Below are positions 36,266 to 45,790 of a DNA stretch of 64,000 nt, piece by piece. The DNA is taken from positions 434,001-498,000 of the forward strand of contig NZ_FXXB01000008.1 of the NCBI RefSeq assembly GCF_900184245.1. The letters are read 5' to 3'. How positions within the stretch are numbered: position 1 is the stretch's first letter; each line of letters begins with the position of its first letter. The notes beneath the pieces were generated by a model. The model saw only the letters and a program-made list of their open reading frames with translations. It was not told where the DNA came from and did not search any database. This stretch comes from Brachybacterium massiliense (GTDB taxonomy: Bacteria; Actinomycetota; Actinomycetes; Actinomycetales; Dermabacteraceae). The position numbers and the translations under genes were made by a program.

Positions 36266-38197
36266 TTGCCTGCCCAGCCCCAGACCTTCACCCGCCCGGC
36301 GCCTGCCCTCCCCCGTTCGGGAGCGCACTCCCCGCTGCACCCGTTGGATCTCTCCCAGGTCACGCTGAACCCGCGCGGAGCGCTCGGCGCCTGGCAGGAG
36401 CTCAACGCCACCGCCACGATCCCCCACTGCATCGAGCAGCTGGAGACCTCCGGGGTGCTGGACAACTTCCGCCGCCTGCACGGCGAGACCGACGCTCCGC
36501 ACCGCGGCTTCGTGTTCGCAGATTCGGACCTGTTCAAGGTGATCGAGGCCGTCGCCTGGGAGATCGGCCGCACGGGCACCACCGCCCACGACGCATGGCT
36601 CGACGAGATGATCGCGCTGATCGCGCGCACCCAGGAGGAGGACGGGTACCTCCACACCTGGATCCAGGGAGTGCACCCGGTCAAGAAGTTCACAGAGCTG
36701 AACTGGACCCACGAGATGTACGTGCTGGGCCATTGGCTGCAGGCTGCGATCGCTTTGGCCCGCACCGCCGAACGCACCGATCTGCTCGATCTGGCGCTGC
36801 GCTTCGTGGACCTGGTCGACTCCCGCTTCGGCCCCGACGGGGAGGACGGGATCCCTGGCCACCCGGAGATCGAGACCGCCCTCGTGGAGCTCTACCGGCT
36901 CACCGGCGATCAGCGGCACCTGGCCCTCGCCCAGCATCTCGTGGACCAGCGCGGCCGCGGGATCCTTCCCGGCGGATCCTTCGGCGGCCGCTACTACCAG
37001 GATCACCGTCCGGTGCGCGAGGCGACCGATCCCACCGGCCATGCGGTGCGGCAGCTGTACCTCAACGCCGGCGTCACCGATCTCCTCCTCGAGACCGGCG
37101 AGGAGGCGCTCCGGGACGTCATGCGCGAGCAGTGGGACCGGGTCCACACGCGGAAGATGTACCTCTCGGGCGCCTTCGGCTCACGGCACCGGGACGAGTC
37201 CTTCGGCAACGATCACGAGCTCCCCTCGGACCGTGCCTATGCCGAGACCTGCGCGACGATCGCGGATCTCCACTGGACCTGGCGGATGATGCTCGCCGAG
37301 CACGACCCTCGGCATGCAGATGTGATCGAGCGCGAGATCCACAACGCCCTGGCCGCCTCGATCGACGAGACCGGGACGCGTTTCTTCTACTCCAACCCGC
37401 TGCAGCGTCGCCCCGACCGCTTCTTCGAGGAGAACGCCCCCGCCGCGCGCGAGCCGTGGTATTCCTGTGCCTGCTGCCCGCCCAACATCGCGCGCACCGT
37501 CGCACAGCTCGGCGCGTACATCGCCGGGCTGCGCCTCGAGGAGGACGGACCGTCCCTGGAGATCCTCCAGCTCGCCGACGTCTCGATCTCGCTGCCCGCC
37601 CTCCTGGGCACCGGCACCGTCCACGTGGACACCGACTATCCGGACTCCGGCACGCTCCGCCTGCGCACCGACTCGCTGGGTGCGTCCGACGGCGCGCGGC
37701 TCGGACTGCGCCTCCCCGGCTGGGTGCGCAGCGGCACCCTGGTTCCGGCCGATGGACCGGAGCGCCCCCTGAGCGCCGAGGAGCTGACCGCCCAGCGTCT
37801 CGTGCTGCCGCTCGAGCAGGTCGACGGCACCGTCGTTGTGCTGGACATGCCTCCGCGGTGGACGACCTCGCACCCCCGCGTGGACGCGACCCGGGGCTGC
37901 GTGGCCCTCGAGCGGGGCCCTCTGATCCACTGCCTGGAGCAGGTGGACATGCCCGAGGGCGTCGAGGTCGACGACCTCCTCGTCCCCGCCGGAGCGACGG
38001 CACGCCCGCGGGAGGACGGCACGATCGAACTCACGCTGCTGCACCGCCCCGACAGCGGTGATCTCTACCGCGGCGCGCAGGCGGCATCACCCACCGGCGA
38101 TGCCGCACAGGAGGTCACGGTGACGGCGCCGCGCTTCTCTCGCTGGGGGAACCGCGGGCCCGGAGCGATGCGGATCTGGATCCCCAGCGCGCCCTGA
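36266..38197 (+). CDS. Glycoside hydrolase family 127 (beta-L-arabinofuranosidase-like)
   Basis: 643 residues if it begins at TTG 36266 (GAGGAGA 4 nt upstream); in-frame starts at 36206 and 36233 are alternatives. The (alpha/alpha)6 barrel with the zinc/nucleophile residues of GH127: Glu327-x-Cys329 (ETC) and the Cys pair 403-404 in CACCPPN, the latter Cys being the family nucleophile. DGYLHTW, GRGILPGGSFGGRYYQDH and GHAVRQLYLNAG are further family segments. No signal peptide, so it acts on imported oligosaccharides in the cytoplasm. The C-terminal beta domains run to the end. Confidence 0.9.
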   Translation: MPAQPQTFTRPAPALPRSGAHSPLHPLDLSQVTLNPRGALGAWQELNATATIPHCIEQLETSGVLDNFRRLHGETDAPHRGFVFADSDLFKVIEAVAWEIGRTGTTAHDAWLDEMIALIARTQEEDGYLHTWIQGVHPVKKFTELNWTHEMYVLGHWLQAAIALARTAERTDLLDLALRFVDLVDSRFGPDGEDGIPGHPEIETALVELYRLTGDQRHLALAQHLVDQRGRGILPGGSFGGRYYQDHRPVREATDPTGHAVRQLYLNAGVTDLLLETGEEALRDVMREQWDRVHTRKMYLSGAFGSRHRDESFGNDHELPSDRAYAETCATIADLHWTWRMMLAEHDPRHADVIEREIHNALAASIDETGTRFFYSNPLQRRPDRFFEENAPAAREPWYSCACCPPNIARTVAQLGAYIAGLRLEEDGPSLEILQLADVSISLPALLGTGTVHVDTDYPDSGTLRLRTDSLGASDGARLGLRLPGWVRSGTLVPADGPERPLSAEELTAQRLVLPLEQVDGTVVVLDMPPRWTTSHPRVDATRGCVALERGPLIHCLEQVDMPEGVEVDDLLVPAGATARPREDGTIELTLLHRPDSGDLYRGAQAASPTGDAAQEVTVTAPRFSRWGNRGPGAMRIWIPSAP

Positions 38198-38211
38198 CCC
38201 TGGTACGGTCG

Positions 38212-38228
38212 GCCACGCCGCTCGTGGC
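38212..38228. terminator. Short hairpin after GH127
   Basis: GCCACG-ccgct-CGTGGC, a perfect 6-bp stem 15 nt after the stop codon. A second small palindrome, CCGACC-cac-GGTCGG (38238-38252), follows directly before the next gene's -10 box and may be an operator instead. Confidence 0.4.
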
Positions 38229-38255
38229 GCCCCGGTGCCGACCCACGGTCGGTGC

Positions 38256-38261
38256 TAGCGT
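38256..38261 (+). promoter_or_regulatory. -10 box TAGCGT, leaderless
   Basis: Six nt before the GTG start of the DUF1846 gene; no Shine-Dalgarno in between. Confidence 0.45.
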
Positions 38262-38267
38262 GCCGGG

Positions 38268-39791
38268 GTGACCGCCTCGGATCTCCGCCCCAGCTCCCCC
38301 GCCCCCGCGATCGGCTTCGACCGGGAGAGGTACATCGAACTGCAGTCGCGGCACATCCAGCAGCGACGCGACGAGATCGGCGGGAAGCTGTACCTGGAGA
38401 TGGGCGGGAAGCTCTTCGACGACCACCATGCCTCCCGCGTGCTCCCGGGATTCACCCCGGACAACAAGATCGCGATGCTCCACCGCCTGAAGGACGAGCT
38501 GGAGATCCTGGTCTGCCTGAACGCCAAGGACCTCGAACGGCAGAAGGTGCGCGCGGATCTGGGGATCTCCTACGAGGACGATCTTCTGCGACTGATCGAC
38601 GTGTTCCGCGAGCACGGCTTCCTGGTCGAGAACGTGGTGCTGACCCAGCTGGAGGAGTCCAACCACGTGGCGCAGTCGTTCATCGAGCGGCTGGAGCGGC
38701 TGGGGCTGAACGTCGCCCGCCACACGGTGATCCCCGGCTACCCCCAGGACACGGCCCGCATCGTCTCCGAGCAGGGCTTCGGCGCGAACGAGTACACCCG
38801 CACCAGCCGCGATCTGATCGTGGTGACGGCGCCGGGGCCGGGCTCGGGCAAGCTCGCCACCTGCCTCTCGCAGATCTACCACGACCATCAGCGCGGCATC
38901 AGCTCCGGCTATGCGAAGTTCGAGACCTTCCCGATCTGGAACCTGCCGCTCGAGCATCCGGTGAACCTCGCCTACGAGTCGGCGACCGCGGATCTGGATG
39001 ATCTGAACCTCATCGATCCGTTCCACCTTGCCGCCTACGGGGAGCAGGTCACCAGCTACAACCGTGATGTCGAGGTCTTCCCGCTGCTGCGCACGCTGCT
39101 CGAGCGCCTCACGGGCACCTCTCCGTACGCCTCCCCCACCGATATGGGCGTGAACCTGGCCGGCGAGTGCATCATCGATGACGAGGTGTGCCGCGAGGCC
39201 TCCCAGCAGGAGATCATCCGCCGCTACTACAAGGCCCTGATGGCCGAGCGGATCGGCGACGAGGACGATGTCGTCTCCCAGCGGATCGGGATGATCATGT
39301 CCAAGGCGGGCTGCTCTCCCCACGATCGCGCAGTCGTGGAGCCGGCTCTCGCGGTGGAGGCGCGCACCGGGGAGCCGGGCGCCGCGATCCAGCTCGCCGA
39401 CGGCACGCTGATCACCGGGAAGACCTCACCGCTGCTGGGCTGCTCGGCCGCGATGCTGCTGAACGCGCTGAAGCACCTGGCGGGCCTCGACGATGCGGTG
39501 CAGCTGCTCTCCCCCTCCTCGATCGAGCCGATCCAGACCCTGAAGACCGAGCACCTGGGCTCTCGCAATCCACGCCTGCACACGGACGAGGTGCTCATCG
39601 CGCTGTCGGTCTCCGCCTCGAGCGATGAGAACGCGCGCCGCGCGATCGATCAGCTGCGGAGCCTGGCCGGGTGCGATGTGCACACCACCACGATCCTGGG
39701 CACCGTGGACGAGGACATCTTCCGCAACCTCGGGATCTCGGTGACCTCCGAGCCGCGCTTCCTGCGCAAGCAGCTGTACCACAAGCGCTGA
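38268..39791 (+). CDS. DUF1846 family protein
   Basis: 507 residues, the full length of the DUF1846 family, whose N-terminal two thirds have a Rossmann-like nucleoside-binding fold ([55 protein letters not shown] with a P-loop-like [24 protein letters not shown]). The C-terminal part carries [17 protein letters not shown]. The family is conserved across Gram-positive bacteria without a settled function. The GTG start follows a leaderless -10 box. Confidence 0.88.
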   Translation: MTASDLRPSSPAPAIGFDRERYIELQSRHIQQRRDEIGGKLYLEMGGKLFDDHHASRVLPGFTPDNKIAMLHRLKDELEILVCLNAKDLERQKVRADLGISYEDDLLRLIDVFREHGFLVENVVLTQLEESNHVAQSFIERLERLGLNVARHTVIPGYPQDTARIVSEQGFGANEYTRTSRDLIVVTAPGPGSGKLATCLSQIYHDHQRGISSGYAKFETFPIWNLPLEHPVNLAYESATADLDDLNLIDPFHLAAYGEQVTSYNRDVEVFPLLRTLLERLTGTSPYASPTDMGVNLAGECIIDDEVCREASQQEIIRRYYKALMAERIGDEDDVVSQRIGMIMSKAGCSPHDRAVVEPALAVEARTGEPGAAIQLADGTLITGKTSPLLGCSAAMLLNALKHLAGLDDAVQLLSPSSIEPIQTLKTEHLGSRNPRLHTDEVLIALSVSASSDENARRAIDQLRSLAGCDVHTTTILGTVDEDIFRNLGISVTSEPRFLRKQLYHKR

Positions 39792-39804
39792 GGGGGCCCG
39801 CGAC

Positions 39805-40815
39805 TCAGGGCAGCGCGATCAGCACCTGCACCGGGGTGTGGTCCGATGGGAAGGCGCCGTCCTCGGCGCGCCAGATGTTGATCGCGGCCTGCTCGACCTC
39901 GATCTCCTCGCTGGTCAGCACCCAGTCGATCCGTCGGTCTCCCTCGACGGGCTCGCCGTAGTTGGGGAAGGTGCCCCAGGCCGGCGTGAGCTGCTGCTCG
40001 GCGCTGTGCCAGGCGTCCGCGTAGGGGCCGTCCTCGACGAGGTCGGCGTATGCCTCGGACTGCTCCGCGATCGCGTTGAAGTCGCCGGTGATCACGAGCG
40101 GGAGGTCCGCGAGCTCGGGGTGCTCGCGCAGCGCGATCAGCGCTTCTGCGCTGCGGAGCCGGGCGGGCTCCGAGCGGTGGTCGAAATGGGTGTTGATCAC
40201 GCCGAGCTCGGTGCCGGTGGCGCGGTCCCGCAGCCGCGCCCACACCACGAGGCGGCTGATCTCGTTGCCCCACGACGTCGAACCGATCAGCTCCGGGGTG
40301 TCCGAGAGCCAGGTCTGGTCCCAGGCCAGCAGCTCGAACCGATCACGGTCGTAGAAGAGCGCGGAGTGCTCGTCGCTGCTGCCGCCGTGCCGCCCGTAGC
40401 CCACGTAGCGGTGACCGGGCAGGGCCTCTTCGATCGCGGCGAGCTGGCGGAACTTGGCCTCCTGGACGCCGAGCAGGGTGGGCTGCTCACGGCACAGGAG
40501 CTCGGTCACCAGGGGGCGGCGCTCCGGCCAGTGGTCCGCCTCGCCCGCCTGCGTCGCCGCCAGTCCGAAGCTCGCCGCCTCGTCCGCGCGGGAGAGGTCC
40601 AGGCGGATGTTGAAGCTCATGACGTGGAGGTGATGGGGACCTGCGCGGCCGATCAGCGGCTGCTCCTCGGTGCTCTCGCCGTGATCCGCCTCGGGCGCAC
40701 CGGGGGCAGGCGCTCCGGGGTCGGAGAGCGCGGGCACCGCGGCGAGGGCCATCACCCCCGCCGCCCCGAGTCCGAGACCGGTGAGGAGGGCGCGGCGGTC
40801 GAGGGTGCGGGTCAT
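39805..40815 (-). CDS. Tat-exported endonuclease/exonuclease/phosphatase family protein
   Basis: 336 residues. The Tat-type signal LDRRALLTGLGLGAAGVMALAAVPAL is followed by a disordered acidic linker and the EEP fold: MSFNIRLD (metal Asn), GVQEAKF (metal Glu), NTHFDH, ITGDFNAI (Asp/Asn) and SDHTPV (catalytic His). Family members are Mg-dependent phosphodiesterases acting on nucleic acids, phosphoinositides or sphingomyelin; being secreted and stand-alone, a lipid or extracellular DNA substrate is possible. Confidence 0.85.
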   Translation of the reverse strand: MTRTLDRRALLTGLGLGAAGVMALAAVPALSDPGAPAPGAPEADHGESTEEQPLIGRAGPHHLHVMSFNIRLDLSRADEAASFGLAATQAGEADHWPERRPLVTELLCREQPTLLGVQEAKFRQLAAIEEALPGHRYVGYGRHGGSSDEHSALFYDRDRFELLAWDQTWLSDTPELIGSTSWGNEISRLVVWARLRDRATGTELGVINTHFDHRSEPARLRSAEALIALREHPELADLPLVITGDFNAIAEQSEAYADLVEDGPYADAWHSAEQQLTPAWGTFPNYGEPVEGDRRIDWVLTSEEIEVEQAAINIWRAEDGAFPSDHTPVQVLIALP

Positions 40816-40995
40816 TCAGAACTCCTGGTGGTCGGCGGGAGGCTCCTCGCACCGTAGAGACTGCGCATCGGGCGTATCGGACATGCGCCATCGAGGTCGG
40901 CAACTGTTCACCCACTCGGCAGATGCCCGCCATCCTCCGGCCTCCGACGCCGCGACCGGGGCCGAGGGTATCGAGCACAGCGCTACGGTGCTCCC

Positions 40996-41748
40996 ATGGA
41001 TATTCCTCGACCCCGGCGGGTGCTGCGGGTCCTGCTCGCCACCGCACTGGTGCTGATCCTGCTGGCCGTTATCGGGATCATCGCCTGGAGCCGGATCGGC
41101 GTGATGGCCGCCGAGGCCGAGCCGTGGCAGGAGGTGCTCGAGGACCCCCGGATCACGGTCACGGAGTCCGACACCGCGCTGATCCTCCAACCGGCGGAGT
41201 CCTCCGAGACCGCAGAGGCCGGGCTCGTCTTCTACCCCGGTGCCAAGGTCGCACCGGAGGCCTATGCGGCGCGACTGTCCGGCCTCGCGACCGGGCACGG
41301 CATGACCGTCGTGATCGTCCGTCCCGTCCTCAACCTGGCGCTGCTGGACCGGCGCGGCCTGGACACCTTCACCGGATCCGTCCCCGAGGTGGAGACCTGG
41401 CTGGTGGGCGGGCACTCGCTCGGCGGGGTGCGTGCCTGCCAGGTCGCTCCCGAGACGGACGGCCTGATCCTGTTCGCCGCCTACTGCGCGAACGACCTCT
41501 CCGCACAGGACCTGCCGGTGCTGAGCCTCTCCGGCAGCGAGGACGAGCTCTCGACGCCCCAGGACATCGCGGAGCACCGCGACAACCTGCCCGAGGCGGC
41601 GGTCATGCAGCAGGTCGACGGGGCGAGCCACGCCCGGTTCGGGAACTACGGCGAGCAGCGCGGCGACGGCACGGCAGAGATCTCCGACGAGGAGATGGAC
41701 CGTGAGCTCATGACCGCCCTGGCCGAGTTCGTGGCGCACAGCACGTGA
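40996..41748 (+). CDS. Membrane-anchored alpha/beta hydrolase
   Basis: 250 residues. One N-terminal transmembrane helix (VLLATALVLILLAVIGIIAW) precedes an extracellular alpha/beta hydrolase with LVFYPGAKV (oxyanion strand), nucleophile elbow GGHSLGGV (Ser), LSGSEDEL (acid) and GASHARFGNYG (His). It belongs to the compact actinobacterial alpha/beta-hydrolase family of about 250 residues; substrate unknown. TACGGT (40984-40989) lies 6 nt before the ATG. Confidence 0.82.
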   Translation: MDIPRPRRVLRVLLATALVLILLAVIGIIAWSRIGVMAAEAEPWQEVLEDPRITVTESDTALILQPAESSETAEAGLVFYPGAKVAPEAYAARLSGLATGHGMTVVIVRPVLNLALLDRRGLDTFTGSVPEVETWLVGGHSLGGVRACQVAPETDGLILFAAYCANDLSAQDLPVLSLSGSEDELSTPQDIAEHRDNLPEAAVMQQVDGASHARFGNYGEQRGDGTAEISDEEMDRELMTALAEFVAHST

Positions 41749-41820
41749 CCCCCTGCCCGCCCCGCTCCTGGTGAGGCCGGATTCCCACCCTTCTCGACAC
41801 CATGACATGATGTCGCAGTT

Positions 41821-41851
41821 CGCGCGCCGGATAGGGGATATCCGGCGCGCG
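41821..41851. terminator. Perfect 13-bp hairpin upstream of recQ
   Basis: CGCGCGCCGGATA / TATCCGGCGCGCG around a GGGGA loop, 72 nt after the hydrolase stop and about 110 nt before the recQ promoter. It is most likely the hydrolase terminator (no T tract). Apart from it the 228-nt gap contains only the recQ -10 box. Confidence 0.65.
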
Positions 41852-41963
41852 GCGAGCGGTCGATCCCCGTAGGGACGGCCCTCGCAGGCTGTCCGGATCG
41901 TCTCCGTCCCGGTCGCCGTCCACAGCGGCGCACCCCTGCTCGCAGCGCGTCGTCCCGCCCGCA

Positions 41964-41969
41964 TACAGT
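41964..41969 (+). promoter_or_regulatory. -10 box TACAGT of recQ, leaderless
   Basis: Seven nt before ATG 41977; it makes the in-frame upstream GTG at 41968 impossible as a start. Confidence 0.5.
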
Positions 41970-41976
41970 GGCCGTC

Positions 41977-43875
41977 ATGAGCATTCCCTCCGCCGCCGCC
42001 GATCCGATCTCCGCGCTCCGCGAGGGCGATGCCGGGCAAACGGACGCGGCCCTCGAGATCCTCTCGCGGGTCTTCGGCTACGACTCCTTCCGCGGGGACC
42101 AGGCCGCGATCATCGAGCAGGTCGCCGGCGGGGGCGACGCGGTGGTGCTGATGCCCACCGGCGGCGGCAAGTCGCTGTGCTATCAGATCCCCGCGCTGCT
42201 GCGCGAGGGCACCGGGATCGTGATCTCCCCGCTGATCGCGCTGATGTCGGATCAGGTCGCGGCGCTCGAGGCCGTCGGCATCCGTGCCGCCTTCCTCAAC
42301 TCGACCCTGGACCTCCACGAGGCGCGGGCGGTCGAGCAGCAGCTGCTGGCCGGTGAGCTGGATCTGCTGTACATGGCGCCGGAGCGCCTGGTCCTCCCCC
42401 GCACCCAGGACCTGCTGCGCCGCGCCCGCCTGGCGCTGTTCGCGATCGACGAGGCCCACTGCGTCTCCCAGTGGGGCCACGACTTCCGCCCCGACTACAT
42501 GGGGCTGTCGGTGCTCGCCGACGCCTTCCCCGAGGTGCCGCGGATCGCGCTGACCGCGACCGCGACCGAGGCGACCCATCGCGAGCTCACCGAGCGGCTG
42601 CGACTGCAGGGGGCGAAGCACTTCGTCTCCAGCTTCGACCGTCCCAACATCCAGTACCGGATCGTTCCCAAGGCCTCTCCCCGCGAGCAGCTGCTGCGGC
42701 TGATCACCAGCGAGCATGAGGGCGACTCCGGCATCGTCTACTGCCTCTCGCGCAAGAGTGTGGAGCAGACCGCCGAGGCGCTCGTGGCGCGGGGCATCCC
42801 GGCGCTGCCGTATCACGCAGGGCTCGATGCGGCCGTGCGCCAGGACCACCAGGAGCGGTTCCTGCGGGCGGAGGGGCTGATCATCGTCGCGACGATCGCG
42901 TTCGGCATGGGGATCGACAAGCCCGATGTCCGCTTCGTCGCGCACCTGGACCTGCCCAAGTCCATCGAGGGCTACTACCAGGAGACGGGCCGGGCGGGCC
43001 GTGACGGGCAGCCCTCGACAGCCTGGATGGCGTACGGGCTGGGCGATGTGGTCAACCAGCGCCGGTTCATCGATGCCGGGGAGGGCGATGAGCAGTTCAA
43101 GCGCAACGCCCGCTCGCACCTCGATGCGATGCTCGCCCTGTGCGAGACGGTCAGCTGCCGCCGCGCGCAGCTGCTGCGCTACTTCGGGCAGGACATGGGC
43201 GAGGAGAGCTGCGGGAACTGCGATACCTGCCTGAGCCCGCCCGAGACCTGGGATGCCACGGTCGCCTCCCAGAAGCTGCTGTCGGCGCTGATCCGCCTGG
43301 AGCGTGAGCGGGACCAGCGGTTCGGCTCCGGGCAGGTGATCGACGTGCTGCTGGGCCGCGAGAACGAGCGCTCCGCGCAGTCCCGCCACCAGGAGCTGAG
43401 CGTCTGGGGCATCGGCACCGAGCTGACCGAGAAGCAGTGGCGCACCACGATCCGCCAGCTCCTGGCCCGCGGGATCATCGAGGCGGAGGGCGAGTACGGC
43501 GTGCTGGTGCCCGGGGCGCATGCAGGTCCGGTGCTGCGCGGCGAGGCCACGGTCGAGCTCGCCGTGGACCGTGCACCGGCCAGGTCCACCCGCTCCCGCA
43601 GCGCACGCTCAGGTGGCGGTGCACGGGCCGCCGAAGGGCTCGGCATCGCCGAGCGCGATCGGTTCGAGGCCCTGCGGGAATGGCGCACCTCCGTCGCCAA
43701 GGAGAAGCAGATCCCTCCGTACATGGTCTTCTCGGATGCCACCCTGGTCGGCATCGTCGAAGCACGTCCCACCACCGTCGCCCAGCTCGGCGAGGTCAGC
43801 GGGGTGGGGGCCAAGAAGCTCGCCGAGTACGGGGAGGACGTGCTGGCGGTGCTGCCGGCTGCGTCGACGGACTGA
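41977..43875 (+). CDS. recQ: RecQ-family ATP-dependent DNA helicase
   Basis: 632 residues. Superfamily 2 helicase core: FRGDQAAIIEQ, Walker A MPTGGGKSLCYQ (59-70), DEAHCVSQWGHDFRPDY (motif II and aromatic loop), TATATEATHREL, STIAFGMGIDKPDVR, QETGRAGRDG (motif VI). The RQC zinc site is CGNCDTC, followed by a winged helix and a C-terminal HRDC domain after a basic linker (SRSARSGGGARAAEG). It unwinds DNA 3'-5' in recombination repair. Confidence 0.93.
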   Translation: MSIPSAAADPISALREGDAGQTDAALEILSRVFGYDSFRGDQAAIIEQVAGGGDAVVLMPTGGGKSLCYQIPALLREGTGIVISPLIALMSDQVAALEAVGIRAAFLNSTLDLHEARAVEQQLLAGELDLLYMAPERLVLPRTQDLLRRARLALFAIDEAHCVSQWGHDFRPDYMGLSVLADAFPEVPRIALTATATEATHRELTERLRLQGAKHFVSSFDRPNIQYRIVPKASPREQLLRLITSEHEGDSGIVYCLSRKSVEQTAEALVARGIPALPYHAGLDAAVRQDHQERFLRAEGLIIVATIAFGMGIDKPDVRFVAHLDLPKSIEGYYQETGRAGRDGQPSTAWMAYGLGDVVNQRRFIDAGEGDEQFKRNARSHLDAMLALCETVSCRRAQLLRYFGQDMGEESCGNCDTCLSPPETWDATVASQKLLSALIRLERERDQRFGSGQVIDVLLGRENERSAQSRHQELSVWGIGTELTEKQWRTTIRQLLARGIIEAEGEYGVLVPGAHAGPVLRGEATVELAVDRAPARSTRSRSARSGGGARAAEGLGIAERDRFEALREWRTSVAKEKQIPPYMVFSDATLVGIVEARPTTVAQLGEVSGVGAKKLAEYGEDVLAVLPAASTD

Positions 43876-43942
43876 CCTCACGATGCCCGGCGCTTCCCAC
43901 TAACCTGGACACAGCAGACATTCAGGGGCAGGGGGAACCGCC

Positions 43943-45058
43943 ATGACCGCACCATCACCGTCGCAGTGGCCGCAGCAGCCGTCCGCGCAGCCGCCCGGGG
44001 CGCAGCACCCGGCACCGAAGAATCGCAAGCCGCTGCTGATCGCGGGGATCCTCGGCGGCGCGGGCTGCCTGCTCGTGCTGCTGCTGGTGGTGGCCCTGAT
44101 CATCGTCTTCGCGGTGCGCGGCGGAGGTGCCGGCGGCACCACCGGCGGCGGCGAGGGCACGCCCGTCGAGGCCGCGCCGGAGGAGCAGATCACCGCCGCG
44201 GTCACCGAGTACATGGGAGCGCTCGAGTCCGGCGACAGCACGAGGGCGCTCGAGCTCGCGCCGGTCGATGACTCCTCCGCCCTGCTCTCGACCGAGGCGT
44301 ACGACGCCGCGCTCGAGGCCTCCCCGGTCACCGATGTGGAGATCGGCGAACCGGTGGTGGAGTACTCCAGCAGCGGCACCATCAGCGTCTCCTACACCGT
44401 CGACGGACAGCCGCAGACCGAGGAGCTCATGGTGTACGACGCCGAGGGCGACGGCACCTGGGCGCTCTCCCGGGGTCTCGGGGCCAGCGCCATGGTCCCC
44501 TCCGCGCTCGGGGGCCTCGGATTCACCCTCAACGGCGAGGAGGTCGCGATCGAGGAGAGCCTGTTCCTGCTCCCCGGCGCCTACACCCCGGCCGTCGGTG
44601 CGGAGCACTTCACGCTCTCGAGCGAGGATCCGCTCACCGTGATCGACGAGGCCGAGGGGCTGTACGAGCTGGAGCCGGCGCTCACCGAGGACGGGCTGGG
44701 CGCGTTCCGCACGGCGGTCCAGGACGCGGTCGACGGCTGCCTTAAGCAGACCACCCTGGAGGCAGGCTGCGGCATCGGCACGCTGCCGGCCACCACGACC
44801 GACGGCTGGACCCTCACCGAGGACACGGTGCGCCGTTCCCTCTCCGAGGAGGGCCGGCGGACGATCGAGAAGATGGAGGCGACCCCGCGCTATGACGAGC
44901 CCACGTTCGTCGAGGGCGAGCACATCGGCACCGTCAGCACCGAGATGGACTGCACCAAGGACGGCCAGCAGGGGATCTGCGAGATGATCCTGGGCGGTGG
45001 CATGTCGACGCCGTCCGTCGACATGGCGGACCCGGAGCTCCCGGTCACCTGGAGCTGA
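43943..45058 (+). CDS. Single-pass membrane protein with extracellular acidic domain
   Basis: 371 residues. A Pro/Gln-rich cytoplasmic N-terminus (WPQQPSAQPPGAQHPAPKNRK) leads to one membrane helix (LLVLLLVVALIIVFAV), a Gly-rich hinge, and a roughly 290-residue outside domain. That domain begins with a DUF4878-like helical segment (ITAAVTEYMGALESGDSTRALEL) and contains a Cys pair (CLKQTTLEAGC) and a second one near the end (CTKDGQQGIC), likely disulfides. Function unknown; the pattern is common for actinobacterial envelope proteins. Start ATG with AGGGGG at 7 nt. Confidence 0.7.
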   Translation: MTAPSPSQWPQQPSAQPPGAQHPAPKNRKPLLIAGILGGAGCLLVLLLVVALIIVFAVRGGGAGGTTGGGEGTPVEAAPEEQITAAVTEYMGALESGDSTRALELAPVDDSSALLSTEAYDAALEASPVTDVEIGEPVVEYSSSGTISVSYTVDGQPQTEELMVYDAEGDGTWALSRGLGASAMVPSALGGLGFTLNGEEVAIEESLFLLPGAYTPAVGAEHFTLSSEDPLTVIDEAEGLYELEPALTEDGLGAFRTAVQDAVDGCLKQTTLEAGCGIGTLPATTTDGWTLTEDTVRRSLSEEGRRTIEKMEATPRYDEPTFVEGEHIGTVSTEMDCTKDGQQGICEMILGGGMSTPSVDMADPELPVTWS

Positions 45059-45093
45059 GCTCGCCTGTCACAGGTGGGCGGGACACTGGAGCC

Positions 45094-45735
45094 ATGATCG
45101 ACGATCAGGTGCGCGGCCTCTGCCCCCGCTGCGGGGACTCGCAGGTGATCCACCATGTGCTCGGCATGCCGGTGCTGGATGCCGTCTCCTCCGCACCGCC
45201 CTGGGTGCACTGGGCGGGCTGCACGTGGCTCGGCCCCGATCGCGAGTGCGGTGCCTGCGACTTCACCTGGTGGGCAGCGGACCACGGGCACCTCGGCGAG
45301 GAGGACCTCGCCGCAGGAGAGCTCGCTCCCCTGCGCGTGGTCGGTGCGGTGATCGTGGACGGGGACAGGATCCTCGCCGCGCGCCGCGGCCCCGGCAGGA
45401 GCGCCGCAGGGCTGTGGGAGTTCCCGGGCGGGAAGATCGAGGCCGGTGAATCACCGCAGCAGGCGCTCGCGCGGGAGCTGCGTGAGGAGCTGGACGTCGA
45501 GGTGGAGGTGGGCTGGCTGATCGGCCGCGGCGAGGGCTTCGCCGGCCTGCGGGAGCTCCAGCTGGACTGCTACTGGGCGCGTCTGCGCGGTCCTGCGCCG
45601 CGCGAGAGCACCGACCATGACGCCCTCGAGTGGGTGCGGCGCGACCAGCTCGCCCAGCGCCCCTGGGCGGAGCCCGATCTGCCGGTGCTCGCCCTGCTCC
45701 TCGAGGGAGCCGAGCCCACCTACTCGCAGCCCTGA
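45094..45735 (+). CDS. Nudix hydrolase with N-terminal zinc-ribbon domain
   Basis: 213 residues. The C-terminal MutT-like domain has a complete Nudix box (GGKIEAGESPQQALARELREELD) preceded by RRGPGRSAAGLWEFPGG, as in 8-oxo-dGTPases/CTPases. The first 75 residues form a separate domain with CPRCG and, about 45 residues later, CGACDFTWW, a likely four-Cys zinc ribbon. It probably cleans oxidised or non-canonical nucleotides; the added zinc domain is unusual. GGAG lies 2 nt before the ATG. Confidence 0.85.
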   Translation: MIDDQVRGLCPRCGDSQVIHHVLGMPVLDAVSSAPPWVHWAGCTWLGPDRECGACDFTWWAADHGHLGEEDLAAGELAPLRVVGAVIVDGDRILAARRGPGRSAAGLWEFPGGKIEAGESPQQALARELREELDVEVEVGWLIGRGEGFAGLRELQLDCYWARLRGPAPRESTDHDALEWVRRDQLAQRPWAEPDLPVLALLLEGAEPTYSQP

Positions 45736-45778
45736 CCGCACGAGGCGGGATCGACTGCGCGGGTGGGCGGCCCTGGCC

Positions 45779-45784
45779 TAGTCT
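45779..45784 (+). promoter_or_regulatory. -10 box TAGTCT, leaderless
   Basis: Six nt before the SMP-30-like start codon. Confidence 0.5.
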
Positions 45785-45790
45785 GCGGGC

